Positions 7,981 to 16,902 of a DNA stretch of 39,559 nucleotides are shown here, in pieces (the stretch's first letter is position 1; each line of letters opens with the position of its first letter). Source of the stretch: Actinomycetota bacterium (GTDB lineage Bacteria; Bacillota; Desulfotomaculia; Desulfotomaculales; Desulfocucumaceae); the NCBI GenBank assembly GCA_023475565.1, contig JAMCVT010000057.1:1-39559 (forward strand). The letters run 5' to 3'. Under the pieces are notes generated by a model that worked only from the letters and a program-made list of their open reading frames with translations, made no database searches and had not been told where the DNA came from. The translations under genes were made by a program, and so were the position numbers.

Positions 7981-9549
7981 ATGAAAAAGATTATTGCAAT
8001 ACTGGCCATTCTCCTGGCTTCCGCCTCCCTGGGGGTAACCCTCACCCCCTCCACCTCTGCGGAGCCTGCCAGGGTCAGGCTTGGCAATGAAATGCTCATG
8101 GGCAGGTACCATTATCTTATAGAGGGAAAAAAGGTCGGCCTGGTAACCAACCAGAGCGGAGTGGACAGCCAGGGGAGAAGTGTGATCGATATACTTTCCA
8201 CTGATAAAACCATCACCCTGGCCGCCCTTTACGGGCCGGAGCACGGGATTGACGGAACCGCCGGGGCCGGGGACTACGTGGAGTCTTATGTTCATCCAAA
8301 GCTGGGCATCCCTGTATACAGCCTGTACGGCAAGACCAGGATGCCCGCCGCAGACATGCTGCAGGGAATAGATGCGCTGGTCTTCGACATACAGGATATT
8401 GGCGCCAGAACTTACACCTACATGTCCACCCTTAATTACTGCATGGTGGCGGCCCAAAAATACGGTAAGCCCATAATTGTCCTGGACCGGCCCAACCCCC
8501 TGGGAGGGGAAACTGTTGACGGCCCGGTGCTGGAGGACTCCTACGAGACCTTTGTGGGTGTGGATAACCTGCCCATGGCCCACGGAATGACTGCAGGAGA
8601 GCTGGCCCTATTTTTCAACCGCAATATAGGGGCGAGCCTTACTGTTGTCCCCATGGAGGGATACACCAGGAACATGACCTACCAGGACACCGGTCTGCAG
8701 TGGGTGCAGACATCCCCCAACATACCCGGCCTGGACTCTGTTTTCGGGTACATGGCCACAGGGCTGGGTGAGGGCACAGGTATTTTCCAGGCCGATAAGT
8801 TCAGGTGGATTGGGGGTAAGGGTATAGACGCCGGCAGCTTGGCCGCACTGCTTAACAGCGCAAAGCTCCCCGGGGTGAATTTCATCCCTGAATACAGGGG
8901 AGACGCCGGCGGTGTAAGGCTTAAAATAACCGACTACCATACCTTCAACCCTGCCCGGACGGGCATTTACGCCCTGGCCTACGCCCGGTCACTAAATAAC
9001 TTTACAGTACCCAAGAGCGGTGAGACCCTGGTGATGTTCGACAAGATAATGGGTACCGGCCAGATAGGCCGGTACCTGGAGGCCGGCCTGTCACCGCAGC
9101 AGATTGAGGCGGAATATGCCCCGGGACTTACCCGCTTCAGGGAGGAAAGGAAAAATTATCTTATTTACGGAAACAGCCCCCTCCAGGAGCCTGTGGCAAA
9201 CAGCCCGGTATCCGTCCTGGTGGACAGCATCCCGGTGAATTTTGACTCCGCCCCTTATATAGACTCAAACAGCAGGCTGATGGTCCCTTTGAGAGCCATT
9301 TCCGAGGCCCTTGGCGCGCAGGTCCGGTGGGATGAGAGAAGCCGCACGGTAACCATCTCAAGGCCGGGCAGTACGGCTGTATTCAGAATAGACAGCACCT
9401 CGGCCGCTCTCAACGGGCAGCCCCAAAAAATGGACACCTGCCCGGTGATAAGGAAGGACCGGACCATGGTGCCCGTCCGCTATGTTGGTGAATACCTGGG
9501 GGCCGAGGTGAACTGGGATCCGGTTACCCGTACAGTGAGCATATATTAA
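7981..9549 (+). CDS. NamZ/DUF1343 family exo-beta-N-acetylmuramidase with C-terminal copper-amine-oxidase N-terminal-like domain
   Basis: 522 aa; signal peptide; KKVGLVTNQSGVD, LYGPEHGIDG, VFDIQDIGARTYTYMSTL, VLDRPNPLGG motifs; C-terminal VPLRAISEALGAQVRWDERSRTVTI and VPVRYVGEYLGAEVNWDPVTRTVSI. Confidence 0.92.
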   Translation: MKKIIAILAILLASASLGVTLTPSTSAEPARVRLGNEMLMGRYHYLIEGKKVGLVTNQSGVDSQGRSVIDILSTDKTITLAALYGPEHGIDGTAGAGDYVESYVHPKLGIPVYSLYGKTRMPAADMLQGIDALVFDIQDIGARTYTYMSTLNYCMVAAQKYGKPIIVLDRPNPLGGETVDGPVLEDSYETFVGVDNLPMAHGMTAGELALFFNRNIGASLTVVPMEGYTRNMTYQDTGLQWVQTSPNIPGLDSVFGYMATGLGEGTGIFQADKFRWIGGKGIDAGSLAALLNSAKLPGVNFIPEYRGDAGGVRLKITDYHTFNPARTGIYALAYARSLNNFTVPKSGETLVMFDKIMGTGQIGRYLEAGLSPQQIEAEYAPGLTRFREERKNYLIYGNSPLQEPVANSPVSVLVDSIPVNFDSAPYIDSNSRLMVPLRAISEALGAQVRWDERSRTVTISRPGSTAVFRIDSTSAALNGQPQKMDTCPVIRKDRTMVPVRYVGEYLGAEVNWDPVTRTVSIY

Positions 9550-9669
9550 CTTTGCTTATGGGTAAAATATTACATTTTTTTATAAATTTCTCTGATTTTA
9601 TTCTACCTTGCATCCATGCACAGTTTGCCTTATAGGAAAATATACTGTTCAAAAAGGTGGTGGTTATTA

Positions 9670-10221
9670 ATGACATACACGGTAAAAAAAGGCGATACCA
9701 TGGATAAAATTGCCAAGTCGATGAATATGCCGCTGTCCGACCTGCTAGCGTCCAACCCCCAGATGGAGAATCCGGACATGATACAGGTGGGAGACACCGT
9801 ATACATGCCCGGCGAGCAGCAGACCGCCCCACCCGCCCTTTCCGGGTGGTGCTCCTTCGTCCTTGATATTGTCAACAACCGCGTTCCTGAGCCCGGGGTT
9901 TCCCTGGTCCAGTTCCCGGTGAGAAAACACGTTTTTGTGGCCACCATGGGCATGCCCCCGCCGTCCCAGTTCGGCAGCCAGTATGACATATACACGGCGT
10001 GGATAGCGTCCAGCGTTTCGCCGCCGGCTATAAAGGACTTTTTTGACCTCATCCCCACCGTGGAGGACGGCTTCTGGTCCAACCACAAGAATATACCCTC
10101 GCTGCAGACCACCGACTTTGTGCTGGTGACACCTGAGACCAGGGGACACGGGGCCGGGCCGGTCAACCCGGTAGTGGTGGTGCAGGGCAGCCTGGCGAAC
10201 TGCTGCCGGAAAGGAACGTAA
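9670..10221 (+). CDS. LysM domain protein with uncharacterised C-terminal domain
   Basis: ATG at 9670; MTYTVKKGDTMDKIAKSMNMPLSDLLASNPQMENPDMIQVGDTVYMP is a canonical LysM. Confidence 0.85.
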   Translation: MTYTVKKGDTMDKIAKSMNMPLSDLLASNPQMENPDMIQVGDTVYMPGEQQTAPPALSGWCSFVLDIVNNRVPEPGVSLVQFPVRKHVFVATMGMPPPSQFGSQYDIYTAWIASSVSPPAIKDFFDLIPTVEDGFWSNHKNIPSLQTTDFVLVTPETRGHGAGPVNPVVVVQGSLANCCRKGT

Positions 10222-10341
10222 AGGCCGGCTAAAGGTGGGAGACCACTCAATAGCATTACCCCGGGCCGTGAGACAGGAACCTGCTCCAATACTATTAATC
10301 CCGGGACAGGAGTTGGGTTTGCCGAAGGGTGGTAAATTTGA

Positions 10342-10380
10342 AGAGGCTGTTGGACCAAAACCCCAACAGCCTCTTTATTT
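10342..10380 (+). terminator. Intrinsic terminator downstream of LysM gene
   Basis: AGAGGCTGTTGG-ACCAAAACC-CCAACAGCCTCT followed by TTATTTTCT. Confidence 0.9.
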
Positions 10381-10423
10381 TCTAATCTTATGCTGTCTTT
10401 TACCCTGAAAGGCTTTTCTTCTA

Positions 10424-11644
10424 TCAGTTATTCTCACCCGCCAGAGCATATCTGTCGCCACCCGCCTCCTTGGCCTGATAAAGCGCACCATCAGCCGCCC
10501 CAATCAGGTCCTCAGGCGACTCATTGTCATCCGGTCTTACGCATGCCAATCCAAGACTGATAGTTAGCCTGCTATCTGAAGAGAAAGGATGATTTATGTT
10601 TAACCCTTCTACTGATTGAAGCATAAGGTCTGCTATCCTGCGTGCGCCGGTCAGGTCCGTATCTGGTAGAATAACTACGAATTCCTCTCCTCCATAACGG
10701 GCTACCAAGTCACCGGGACGCTTGACAACTTTGTATAAGGCAGTAGCCACCTAAGCAATGGCACTGTCCCCGGCCTGATGGCCAAAGGTGTCATTGAACA
10801 CTTTAAATTTATCAATATCTATCATTATTAAGGAAATCAACTTTTGATTACGTAAGGCCCTTTTCCACTCCCTTGGCAGATGTTCGTTAAAAAAGCGCCT
10901 GTTTGGGATACAAGTCTGAGCATCTATATAAGTCAGGTGTTTTAGCATGTCGTTAGACGCAGCCAATTCCTCTTTCTGTCGCTCGATAAGCTGCCTATTT
11001 AAAAATTCTTGAGTCCGATTGGCATATATAACCCTTGATATCACTAAAGCAAGAACGGTAGCAAAGCTCCCATTGAGAAATGCGGAAAAAGCCACAATCC
11101 AGTCTGGCTGGAAAAACCAGACGCTAATACTCATTACAGCCCAGGCCAGGCTGTAAATAATGATACTCTCCGGCCAATTCAAATGGAGTAAGGTGGCTGA
11201 AACCAATACTGCCGTTATGTATGATGATGCGATGCCGGGACCGGTGGAATTGATAATACCTGATAAAACTGCAAAGCCAATCAGGTTAAATAATATAAAC
11301 CCGGACCCCAATAGATGAATAAATCGTTTATTTGCACCTGGAAACACTGACAGGCCGGATATTATCAAAAACATTAAAGAGCTTCCAATAAAAATAAGCC
11401 TTAGTGCCATGATATACGGGGCTGCTATAATAATTTCCGGTCGTTGAATTTTCCCAATATACACCAGTTGGATGACTATCAGAATTAGCATAAAAATTAT
11501 TATCAGCCATGCTATTATTAGTAACCGGAGTATATTTGCATATTTTGAGTTCAGCTCAAGTATTGCCTTATCGTTCTCGGCCGTTGCAAGAGACCCATAA
11601 GCAAATTTATTTCCCGCTGCTTTCAATGCATGCGCCCCCCTCAA
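10424..11644 (-). pseudogene. Membrane GGDEF (diguanylate cyclase) gene interrupted by in-frame TAG at 10751-10753
   Basis: ORFs 10751-11644 (about six TM segments plus start of GGDEF: TYIDAQTCIPNRRFFNEHL...[22 protein letters not shown]) and 10424-10750 ([33 protein letters not shown]...) are contiguous in the same frame; GGEEF A-site and RxxD I-site (RPGD, 5 aa upstream) intact. Confidence 0.85.
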
Positions 11645-11705
11645 ATGTTTACTATTTCAAGAGCGCTTATCTGCTGAAGATTGAAGAGATCCCTGGACAT
11701 TCATA

Positions 11706-11730
11706 GAAAAGCCCGGGAAAACCCGGGCCT
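11706..11730 (-). terminator. Intrinsic terminator downstream of RCKP small protein gene
   Basis: Minus strand GCCCGGGTTTTCCCGGGCTTTTCT. Confidence 0.8.
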
Positions 11731-11756
11731 GCTACCGGCTAGTGCCTGTGGATGTT

Positions 11757-11879
11757 CTACTTTTTAGGCTGTTCCTGCTTTATAAGCTTGTCCTTCACCG
11801 CCCCGCAGGACTTGCACTTGCCGGGCTTGCACCTGCTTTCCACAGTGCTGCCGCACTGGGAGCAAATATATACTGCCAT
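11757..11879 (-). CDS. 40-aa rubredoxin-like zinc-ribbon protein (RCKP-type)
   Basis: MAVYICSQCGSTVESRCKPGKCKSCGAVKDKLIKQEQPKK; CxxC...RCKPGKCKSCG; RBS GGAGGTGATATAC; below ORF-track length cutoff. Confidence 0.85.
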   Translation of the reverse strand: MAVYICSQCGSTVESRCKPGKCKSCGAVKDKLIKQEQPKK

Positions 11880-11902
11880 GTATATCACCTCCATTTTAGT
11901 AC

Positions 11903-12583
11903 TTACGGCTGACCACCGGCGGCTAACGGCTGAATTGCCGCCTCTCTTATTTCTCTCACAGCCTCAGCCGGGTCTTTTGCCCCGAAAACCGCCGACCCGG
12001 CCACCAGCACCGTGGCCCCGGCCCCGGCCACCAGGGGGGCGGTCTTTACGGTGACTCCGCCGTCCACCTGTATCTCAGCCCCGGACCCCGCCCGGGCAAG
12101 CATTTCTCTGACGGCCTTTATCTTGGGTACCATTTCCGCTATGAATACCTGGCCCCCGAAGCCTGGGTTTACTGTCATCACCAGCACCAGGTCCACCATA
12201 TCCAGCACGTGCTCTATGGTTGAAGGGTGAGTGGAGGGGTTGAGCGCCACCCCGGCCCTTATCCCCCTCTGCCTGATCATCTGCAGGCTCCGGTGCAGGT
12301 GGGGGGCGGTCTCCACGTGAACAGTAACCAGGTCGGCGCCGGCATCAATAAAATTATCTATGTAGCTGTCGGGATTTTGGATCATCAGGTGCACATCGAA
12401 CACCATATGGGAATTCTTCCTCAGTGCCGCCACCACCGGCGGCCCTATGGTTATGTTGGGAACGAAATGCCCGTCCATTATATCAAGGTGCAGGTACTCG
12501 GCGCCGGCCTCCTCCACCCTGCGCACATCCTCTCCCAGTCCTGAAAAATCCGCTGCCAGTATAGACGGCGCAAGCTTGATCAT
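11903..12583 (-). CDS. rpe: Ribulose-phosphate 3-epimerase
   Basis: 226 aa; APSILAADF, HLDIMDGHFVPNITIGP, MTVNPGFGGQ, IQVDGGV motifs. Confidence 0.97.
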   Translation of the reverse strand: MIKLAPSILAADFSGLGEDVRRVEEAGAEYLHLDIMDGHFVPNITIGPPVVAALRKNSHMVFDVHLMIQNPDSYIDNFIDAGADLVTVHVETAPHLHRSLQMIRQRGIRAGVALNPSTHPSTIEHVLDMVDLVLVMTVNPGFGGQVFIAEMVPKIKAVREMLARAGSGAEIQVDGGVTVKTAPLVAGAGATVLVAGSAVFGAKDPAEAVREIREAAIQPLAAGGQP

Positions 12584-12586
12584 CGC

Positions 12587-13462
12587 CTAGCTCCTTTCCC
12601 GCTCTAAAAGCTCATTCAGTATCTCCAGGTACCGGCCGTACCGCCCGGGGTCTATTTTTCCCCCGCCCACGGCCTCTTTCACGGCACAGTCCGGCTCAAC
12701 CCTGTGCAGGCAGCCCGTAAACCTGCACCCGCTGATAAACCTTTCCATCTCCGGGTAGTGAAAGCACAGTTGGCCCTTTTCTATTTCCGGGAGGTGAAGA
12801 CTTGAAAAACCGGGGGTGTCGGCCACCAGCCCCCCGCTCTCCAGGGGGATGAGCTCCACGTGCCTGGTGGTGTGCTTACCCCTTTTTATTTTTTGCCCGA
12901 TTTCCCCTGTCTTAAGGGAAAGACCCGGCTGGACAGCATTTAAAAGACTGCTCTTGCCTACCCCCGAAGGGCCGGCAAATACCGTGACGCCCTCCAGCAG
13001 CAGTTCCCGCAGTTCCTCAATCCCCAGGCCGCTTCTGGTGCTGGTGCGCAGCACGGTATAACCGGCAAAAACATAGGCCTCAATAAAATCTGTTACTTTG
13101 TCCGGCAAAAGGTCTGTCTTATTAAAGCAGATTACGGGTTCGACTGCCTCGTAGCCGGACTGTATGAGAAACCTGTCCAGCAGCATGAGGGAGGGGTCCG
13201 GATCTTTCACGGCAAATACCATGACCACCCGGTCAACATTGGCCACAGGAGGCCTTACAAGGGCGTTTTTCCGTGGAAAAACCTCCTCTACCACAGACCC
13301 CCCGGAGCTCCTCATAACGGCCACACGGTCCCCCGCCCGCACGTCCACCTTCCTGTGCTTCAGTACCCCCCGCAGGGTGCACTGCAATGTTTCACCGCCG
13401 CCGCTTACATAATAGAAGCCGCCATATGCCTTTGTTACTATCCCTTTTACTCTGGATGCCAT
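12587..13462 (-). CDS. rsgA: Ribosome small-subunit-dependent GTPase A
   Basis: 291 aa; circularly permuted GTPase motifs (NKTDL, GPSGVGKSSLLNA, DTPGFS) and C-terminal CxxxxC...H...C zinc motif. Confidence 0.96.
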   Translation of the reverse strand: MASRVKGIVTKAYGGFYYVSGGGETLQCTLRGVLKHRKVDVRAGDRVAVMRSSGGSVVEEVFPRKNALVRPPVANVDRVVMVFAVKDPDPSLMLLDRFLIQSGYEAVEPVICFNKTDLLPDKVTDFIEAYVFAGYTVLRTSTRSGLGIEELRELLLEGVTVFAGPSGVGKSSLLNAVQPGLSLKTGEIGQKIKRGKHTTRHVELIPLESGGLVADTPGFSSLHLPEIEKGQLCFHYPEMERFISGCRFTGCLHRVEPDCAVKEAVGGGKIDPGRYGRYLEILNELLERERS

Positions 13463-15319
13463 TTAATCCACTACTTGCCCCTTCTCCAGTTTGTTGTCCA
13501 CATATACATTTATAGTGGCCCGGCCCCAGTACCTCACCGTCTCCACCACTCTCTCGCCGGGACTGTGCTCCTTGATGTATGCATCATTCGTTCCCCTGGC
13601 GTCCACCACAGTAATTTTGACCACATGGTTAACTCCGTCGTTGGGAACAGTCACCTTAATCTCCGCATCCCTGTATGATGGCCCCGGGCCGTTGCTGACA
13701 TACACCTTCACCGGAGTCCCGTCAACCGCCTGCTCACCGGCCCCGGGATACTGGGAAACTATCCGGCCGCTTAAGAACTGGGTGCTGGTCTGATATATTT
13801 TGTCCTCATCAAGCTGAAGACTTAACTCCGCCAGCTTGGCCCTGGCCTGGTCCAGCGTCATGCCCCTTAAGTCCGGAACATTCCTGGAGGCAGGCTCAGG
13901 CCCCTTGGAAACAACCACCTTTACCTTTGTGTCCCTGGGCGCCCTCTGGTAGGCGGCGGGCTGCTGGCTTATGATCAGGCCCTTGGCCACCTCGCTGCTG
14001 GACTCCTCGGCCGGCGGCTCCTCCATTTGGAGGCCGGCCTTGGTAAGCTCAATCCTGGCGTTTACAACGTCAAGAGTGACCAGGTTGGGAACATCCTGCA
14101 AATCAGAGCCCTTACTGACCACCAGTGTAATCTCCCGGTTTACCTTGACCTTGGGTCCATCCGGCCCGGGATCCTGCGAAATAACGTAGCCTGCCTGCAC
14201 ATTGCTGTTAAACTGCTCCTTTACAGTGCTTTTAAGCCTGTTTTCCTTTAAAATGGCCTCGGCCTGAGCAAGGGGCTTATTCACCACCGACGGCACCTCA
14301 ACCTCGGGAACATTGACAAACATGTAATAACCATAGGCCCCCACCGCTGCCACCAGCACAATAAGAGCTATTATGGCCGCCCAGCCCGCCGGCTTCAGCT
14401 TTCTTTGGTGGGACTCCCTCCCGGCGGCCGGGCCGACCGGTGATTTCAGGGCCTTCATGTCTTCCTTATCAACGGCAATCACCCGGGTTACGCCGGCATC
14501 TTCGCCCAGTAAGGATTCCTCCAGCCTGAAGGACATCTCCCGGGCGCTCTGGTATCTCTTTTCCGGCTCCTTATTCAGGGCCTTCATTACTGCCAACTCC
14601 AGGGACTCCGTGATAGCGGGGTTCCTCTTTGAAATAGGGTCGGGGCAGCTCTGCACATGTTTTAAGGCAATGGAAATGGGAGTGTCCCCGGTGAAAGGAA
14701 GACCACCGGCCAGCATCTCGTAAAGAACCACTCCCAGGGAATATATGTCCGACCTGAAGTCGGGCGCCTCTCCCCTGGCCTGCTCGGGAGACAGGTAGTG
14801 CACCGAGCCCACTATGGTGTCCGAAGTGGTCATGGTGGCGGCGCTGGCCTCCCTGGCTATGCCGAAGTCGGTCAGCTTGGCCCTCCCCGACTTGGTAATA
14901 AGGATGTTGTGGGGCTTTACATCCCTGTGTACTATGTTGTTTTCATGGGCATGGTCTAGGGCGTCGCAAATCTGCCTGGCAATCCTTACCGCCGTTGGCG
15001 GCTCCAGAGGCCCCTCTCTTTTTATAATGCTCCGCAGATCTTCTCCGTCAACATACTCCATCACCAGGTAGTCCATATCCTTTTCCCTGCCGACGTCATA
15101 TATGCTGACAATATTTGGGTGAGAAAGACTGGCCACCGACTGGGCCTCTCGCCTGAAGCGCCTTACAAAATCTTCATCCGAGGTATAATCGGGCCTTAGA
15201 AGCTTGATTGTCACCAGGCGGTTCAGTATGGTGTCGCGGCCTTTGTACACTATGGCCATGCCGCCGCCGCCCAGCTGCTCTATAATCTCATACCTGTTGC
15301 CAAGCATCCTGCCAATCAT
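13463..15319 (-). CDS. prkC: Stk1/PrkC-type Ser/Thr protein kinase with extracellular PASTA repeats
   Basis: 618 aa; GGGGMAIVYKGRD, HRDVKPHNILI, DFGIAR; TM segment at ~330; three PASTA repeats. Confidence 0.95.
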   Translation of the reverse strand: MIGRMLGNRYEIIEQLGGGGMAIVYKGRDTILNRLVTIKLLRPDYTSDEDFVRRFRREAQSVASLSHPNIVSIYDVGREKDMDYLVMEYVDGEDLRSIIKREGPLEPPTAVRIARQICDALDHAHENNIVHRDVKPHNILITKSGRAKLTDFGIAREASAATMTTSDTIVGSVHYLSPEQARGEAPDFRSDIYSLGVVLYEMLAGGLPFTGDTPISIALKHVQSCPDPISKRNPAITESLELAVMKALNKEPEKRYQSAREMSFRLEESLLGEDAGVTRVIAVDKEDMKALKSPVGPAAGRESHQRKLKPAGWAAIIALIVLVAAVGAYGYYMFVNVPEVEVPSVVNKPLAQAEAILKENRLKSTVKEQFNSNVQAGYVISQDPGPDGPKVKVNREITLVVSKGSDLQDVPNLVTLDVVNARIELTKAGLQMEEPPAEESSSEVAKGLIISQQPAAYQRAPRDTKVKVVVSKGPEPASRNVPDLRGMTLDQARAKLAELSLQLDEDKIYQTSTQFLSGRIVSQYPGAGEQAVDGTPVKVYVSNGPGPSYRDAEIKVTVPNDGVNHVVKITVVDARGTNDAYIKEHSPGERVVETVRYWGRATINVYVDNKLEKGQVVD

Positions 15320-15411
15320 CCTGGCCCTTCACCCCCTGCACACGTGTATTTAAAGAACCATATATATCGCCTAAACGGCTGCAGTACCCTGCAGACCTGT
15401 TATGCTCACAG

Positions 15412-16902
15412 TTATTTTTTCAAATAAAGCCTCATCAATTCCCTGGCCACCGGCGCGGCCACGTTACCCCCGCCGCCGGCATTTTCCACCACCACGGCCA
15501 CCGCTATGGCGGGGTTCTCCGCCGGGGCAAACCCTATAAACCAGGCGTGGGTCTGACCGTGCGGGTTCTGTGCCGACCCGGTCTTGCCGGCCACCCGCAC
15601 CCCCGGCACCGAGGCCTGGGCGCCGGTGCCCCTCTTTACACACTGCTCCATGGCATCGGCCAAAAGCCTGGCCGTTTGCGCCGAAACGGCGTTGGCATAA
15701 ACCTCCGGGCCGGGTTTTTTATATATGGCCCGGCCATTCCTGCCGGTTACCCTTTCCAGCGTGTAGGGCCTCATTATGGCCCCGCCGTTGGCCACTCCCG
15801 CCGCCACCAGCGCCATCTGGAAGGGGCTCACCAGTGTCCTTCCCTGCCCTATGGCGGTGGAGGCCAGCTCGGCGCCGCCTATTCCACCGGAAGGCATGGT
15901 TCCGGGATTGAAGGGTATCTCTCCCCCCTGCACCGGGTAATCCCCCCTGATGCGGCCGCCGGCGTCATAGCCTATAGGGCTGAAGCCAAAGGATCTGGCG
16001 GCCTTTTTAAGGTTTTCCTCCCCCAGGTCGAGGGCCTGCCCGGCAAAGTAGGTGTTGCACGATACCGCCATGGCGCTGTTGAAGTCGACATTTCCGTGCA
16101 CGCCGGTGTCCTTTAAAACAAACCCGTCCACCGTAATGCTGCCCTGGCATACCTTTTTACTGTTCAATAATTCCGGTTTTGATTCCAGTAATGCGGCCCC
16201 GGTAATAACCTTGAAGGTGGACCCCGGGGGGTAAATGCCACGGGACGCCCTGTTTAAAAGAGGGGCGGAATCGGTCTGTCCCTTCAGCACATCATAGCCG
16301 GTGATATTAACCTCTGCCAGCTTGCCATTTTTATTGACCTTTTCTGTTCTGACCACATCTTCAACTGTTTCCGGGTCAAAGGACGGCGCGCTGGACACGG
16401 CCAGCACCGCCCCGGTCCGGGGGTCAAGGGCCACCACCGCCCCGCTCCTTCCGGCCAGCAGGGAGGCTGCCTTTTTCTGCAGCCTGCTGTCCACGCTAAG
16501 GGTTATGTCATAGCCGTACCTCGGCCTGCCCAGCACCCTGTCCACCAGGGCCTGTATTTTTCCGGCATCATCCAGGGCCAGCAGGTAGCTGTCAAAGGTG
16601 GACTCCACCCCGGTCCTGCCGTAGCGCTGCGAAACGAAGCCAAGCAGGTGGGCGGTATCCGGGCCAAAGGGGTATACCCTTTTCTTTACTCCCTTGACCA
16701 CCCTGTCCTCGGCCAGCACAACATCCTGCCGATCGTAAATGGTTCCCCTGGTCATCCCCTTTTCGGCGGCGGCCAGCCGCCTGTTGTGCGGGTCGGTAGA
16801 AAGCTTTGGACCCACAACCACATTGAGGTAGCCCAGGTAAACCACCAGCACGGCGAATATGGCTATTAAAAAATAGGCCAGCTTTCTTATATTGTCATTC
16901 AT
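15412..16902 (-). CDS. Penicillin-binding protein (class B transpeptidase)
   Basis: 496 aa; N-terminal TM; STFK (PGSTFKVITG), SCN (AVSCNTYFAG), KTG (AGKTGSAQNP). Confidence 0.94.
   Translation of the reverse strand: MNDNIRKLAYFLIAIFAVLVVYLGYLNVVVGPKLSTDPHNRRLAAAEKGMTRGTIYDRQDVVLAEDRVVKGVKKRVYPFGPDTAHLLGFVSQRYGRTGVESTFDSYLLALDDAGKIQALVDRVLGRPRYGYDITLSVDSRLQKKAASLLAGRSGAVVALDPRTGAVLAVSSAPSFDPETVEDVVRTEKVNKNGKLAEVNITGYDVLKGQTDSAPLLNRASRGIYPPGSTFKVITGAALLESKPELLNSKKVCQGSITVDGFVLKDTGVHGNVDFNSAMAVSCNTYFAGQALDLGEENLKKAARSFGFSPIGYDAGGRIRGDYPVQGGEIPFNPGTMPSGGIGGAELASTAIGQGRTLVSPFQMALVAAGVANGGAIMRPYTLERVTGRNGRAIYKKPGPEVYANAVSAQTARLLADAMEQCVKRGTGAQASVPGVRVAGKTGSAQNPHGQTHAWFIGFAPAENPAIAVAVVVENAGGGGNVAAPVARELMRLYLKK

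Noticed and set aside
7957-8583. 208-aa minus-strand ORF opposite namZ-like gene
   Set aside because: Antisense shadow of a clear NamZ/DUF1343 coding region.
10222-10340. Possible riboswitch between LysM gene and terminator
   Set aside because: Located 3' of the gene, with no match to a known aptamer consensus I can recall; more likely a decayed coding tail.
9630-10358. 242-aa minus-strand ORF opposite LysM gene
   Set aside because: The plus-strand reading has a canonical LysM domain; the minus translation lacks any motif.
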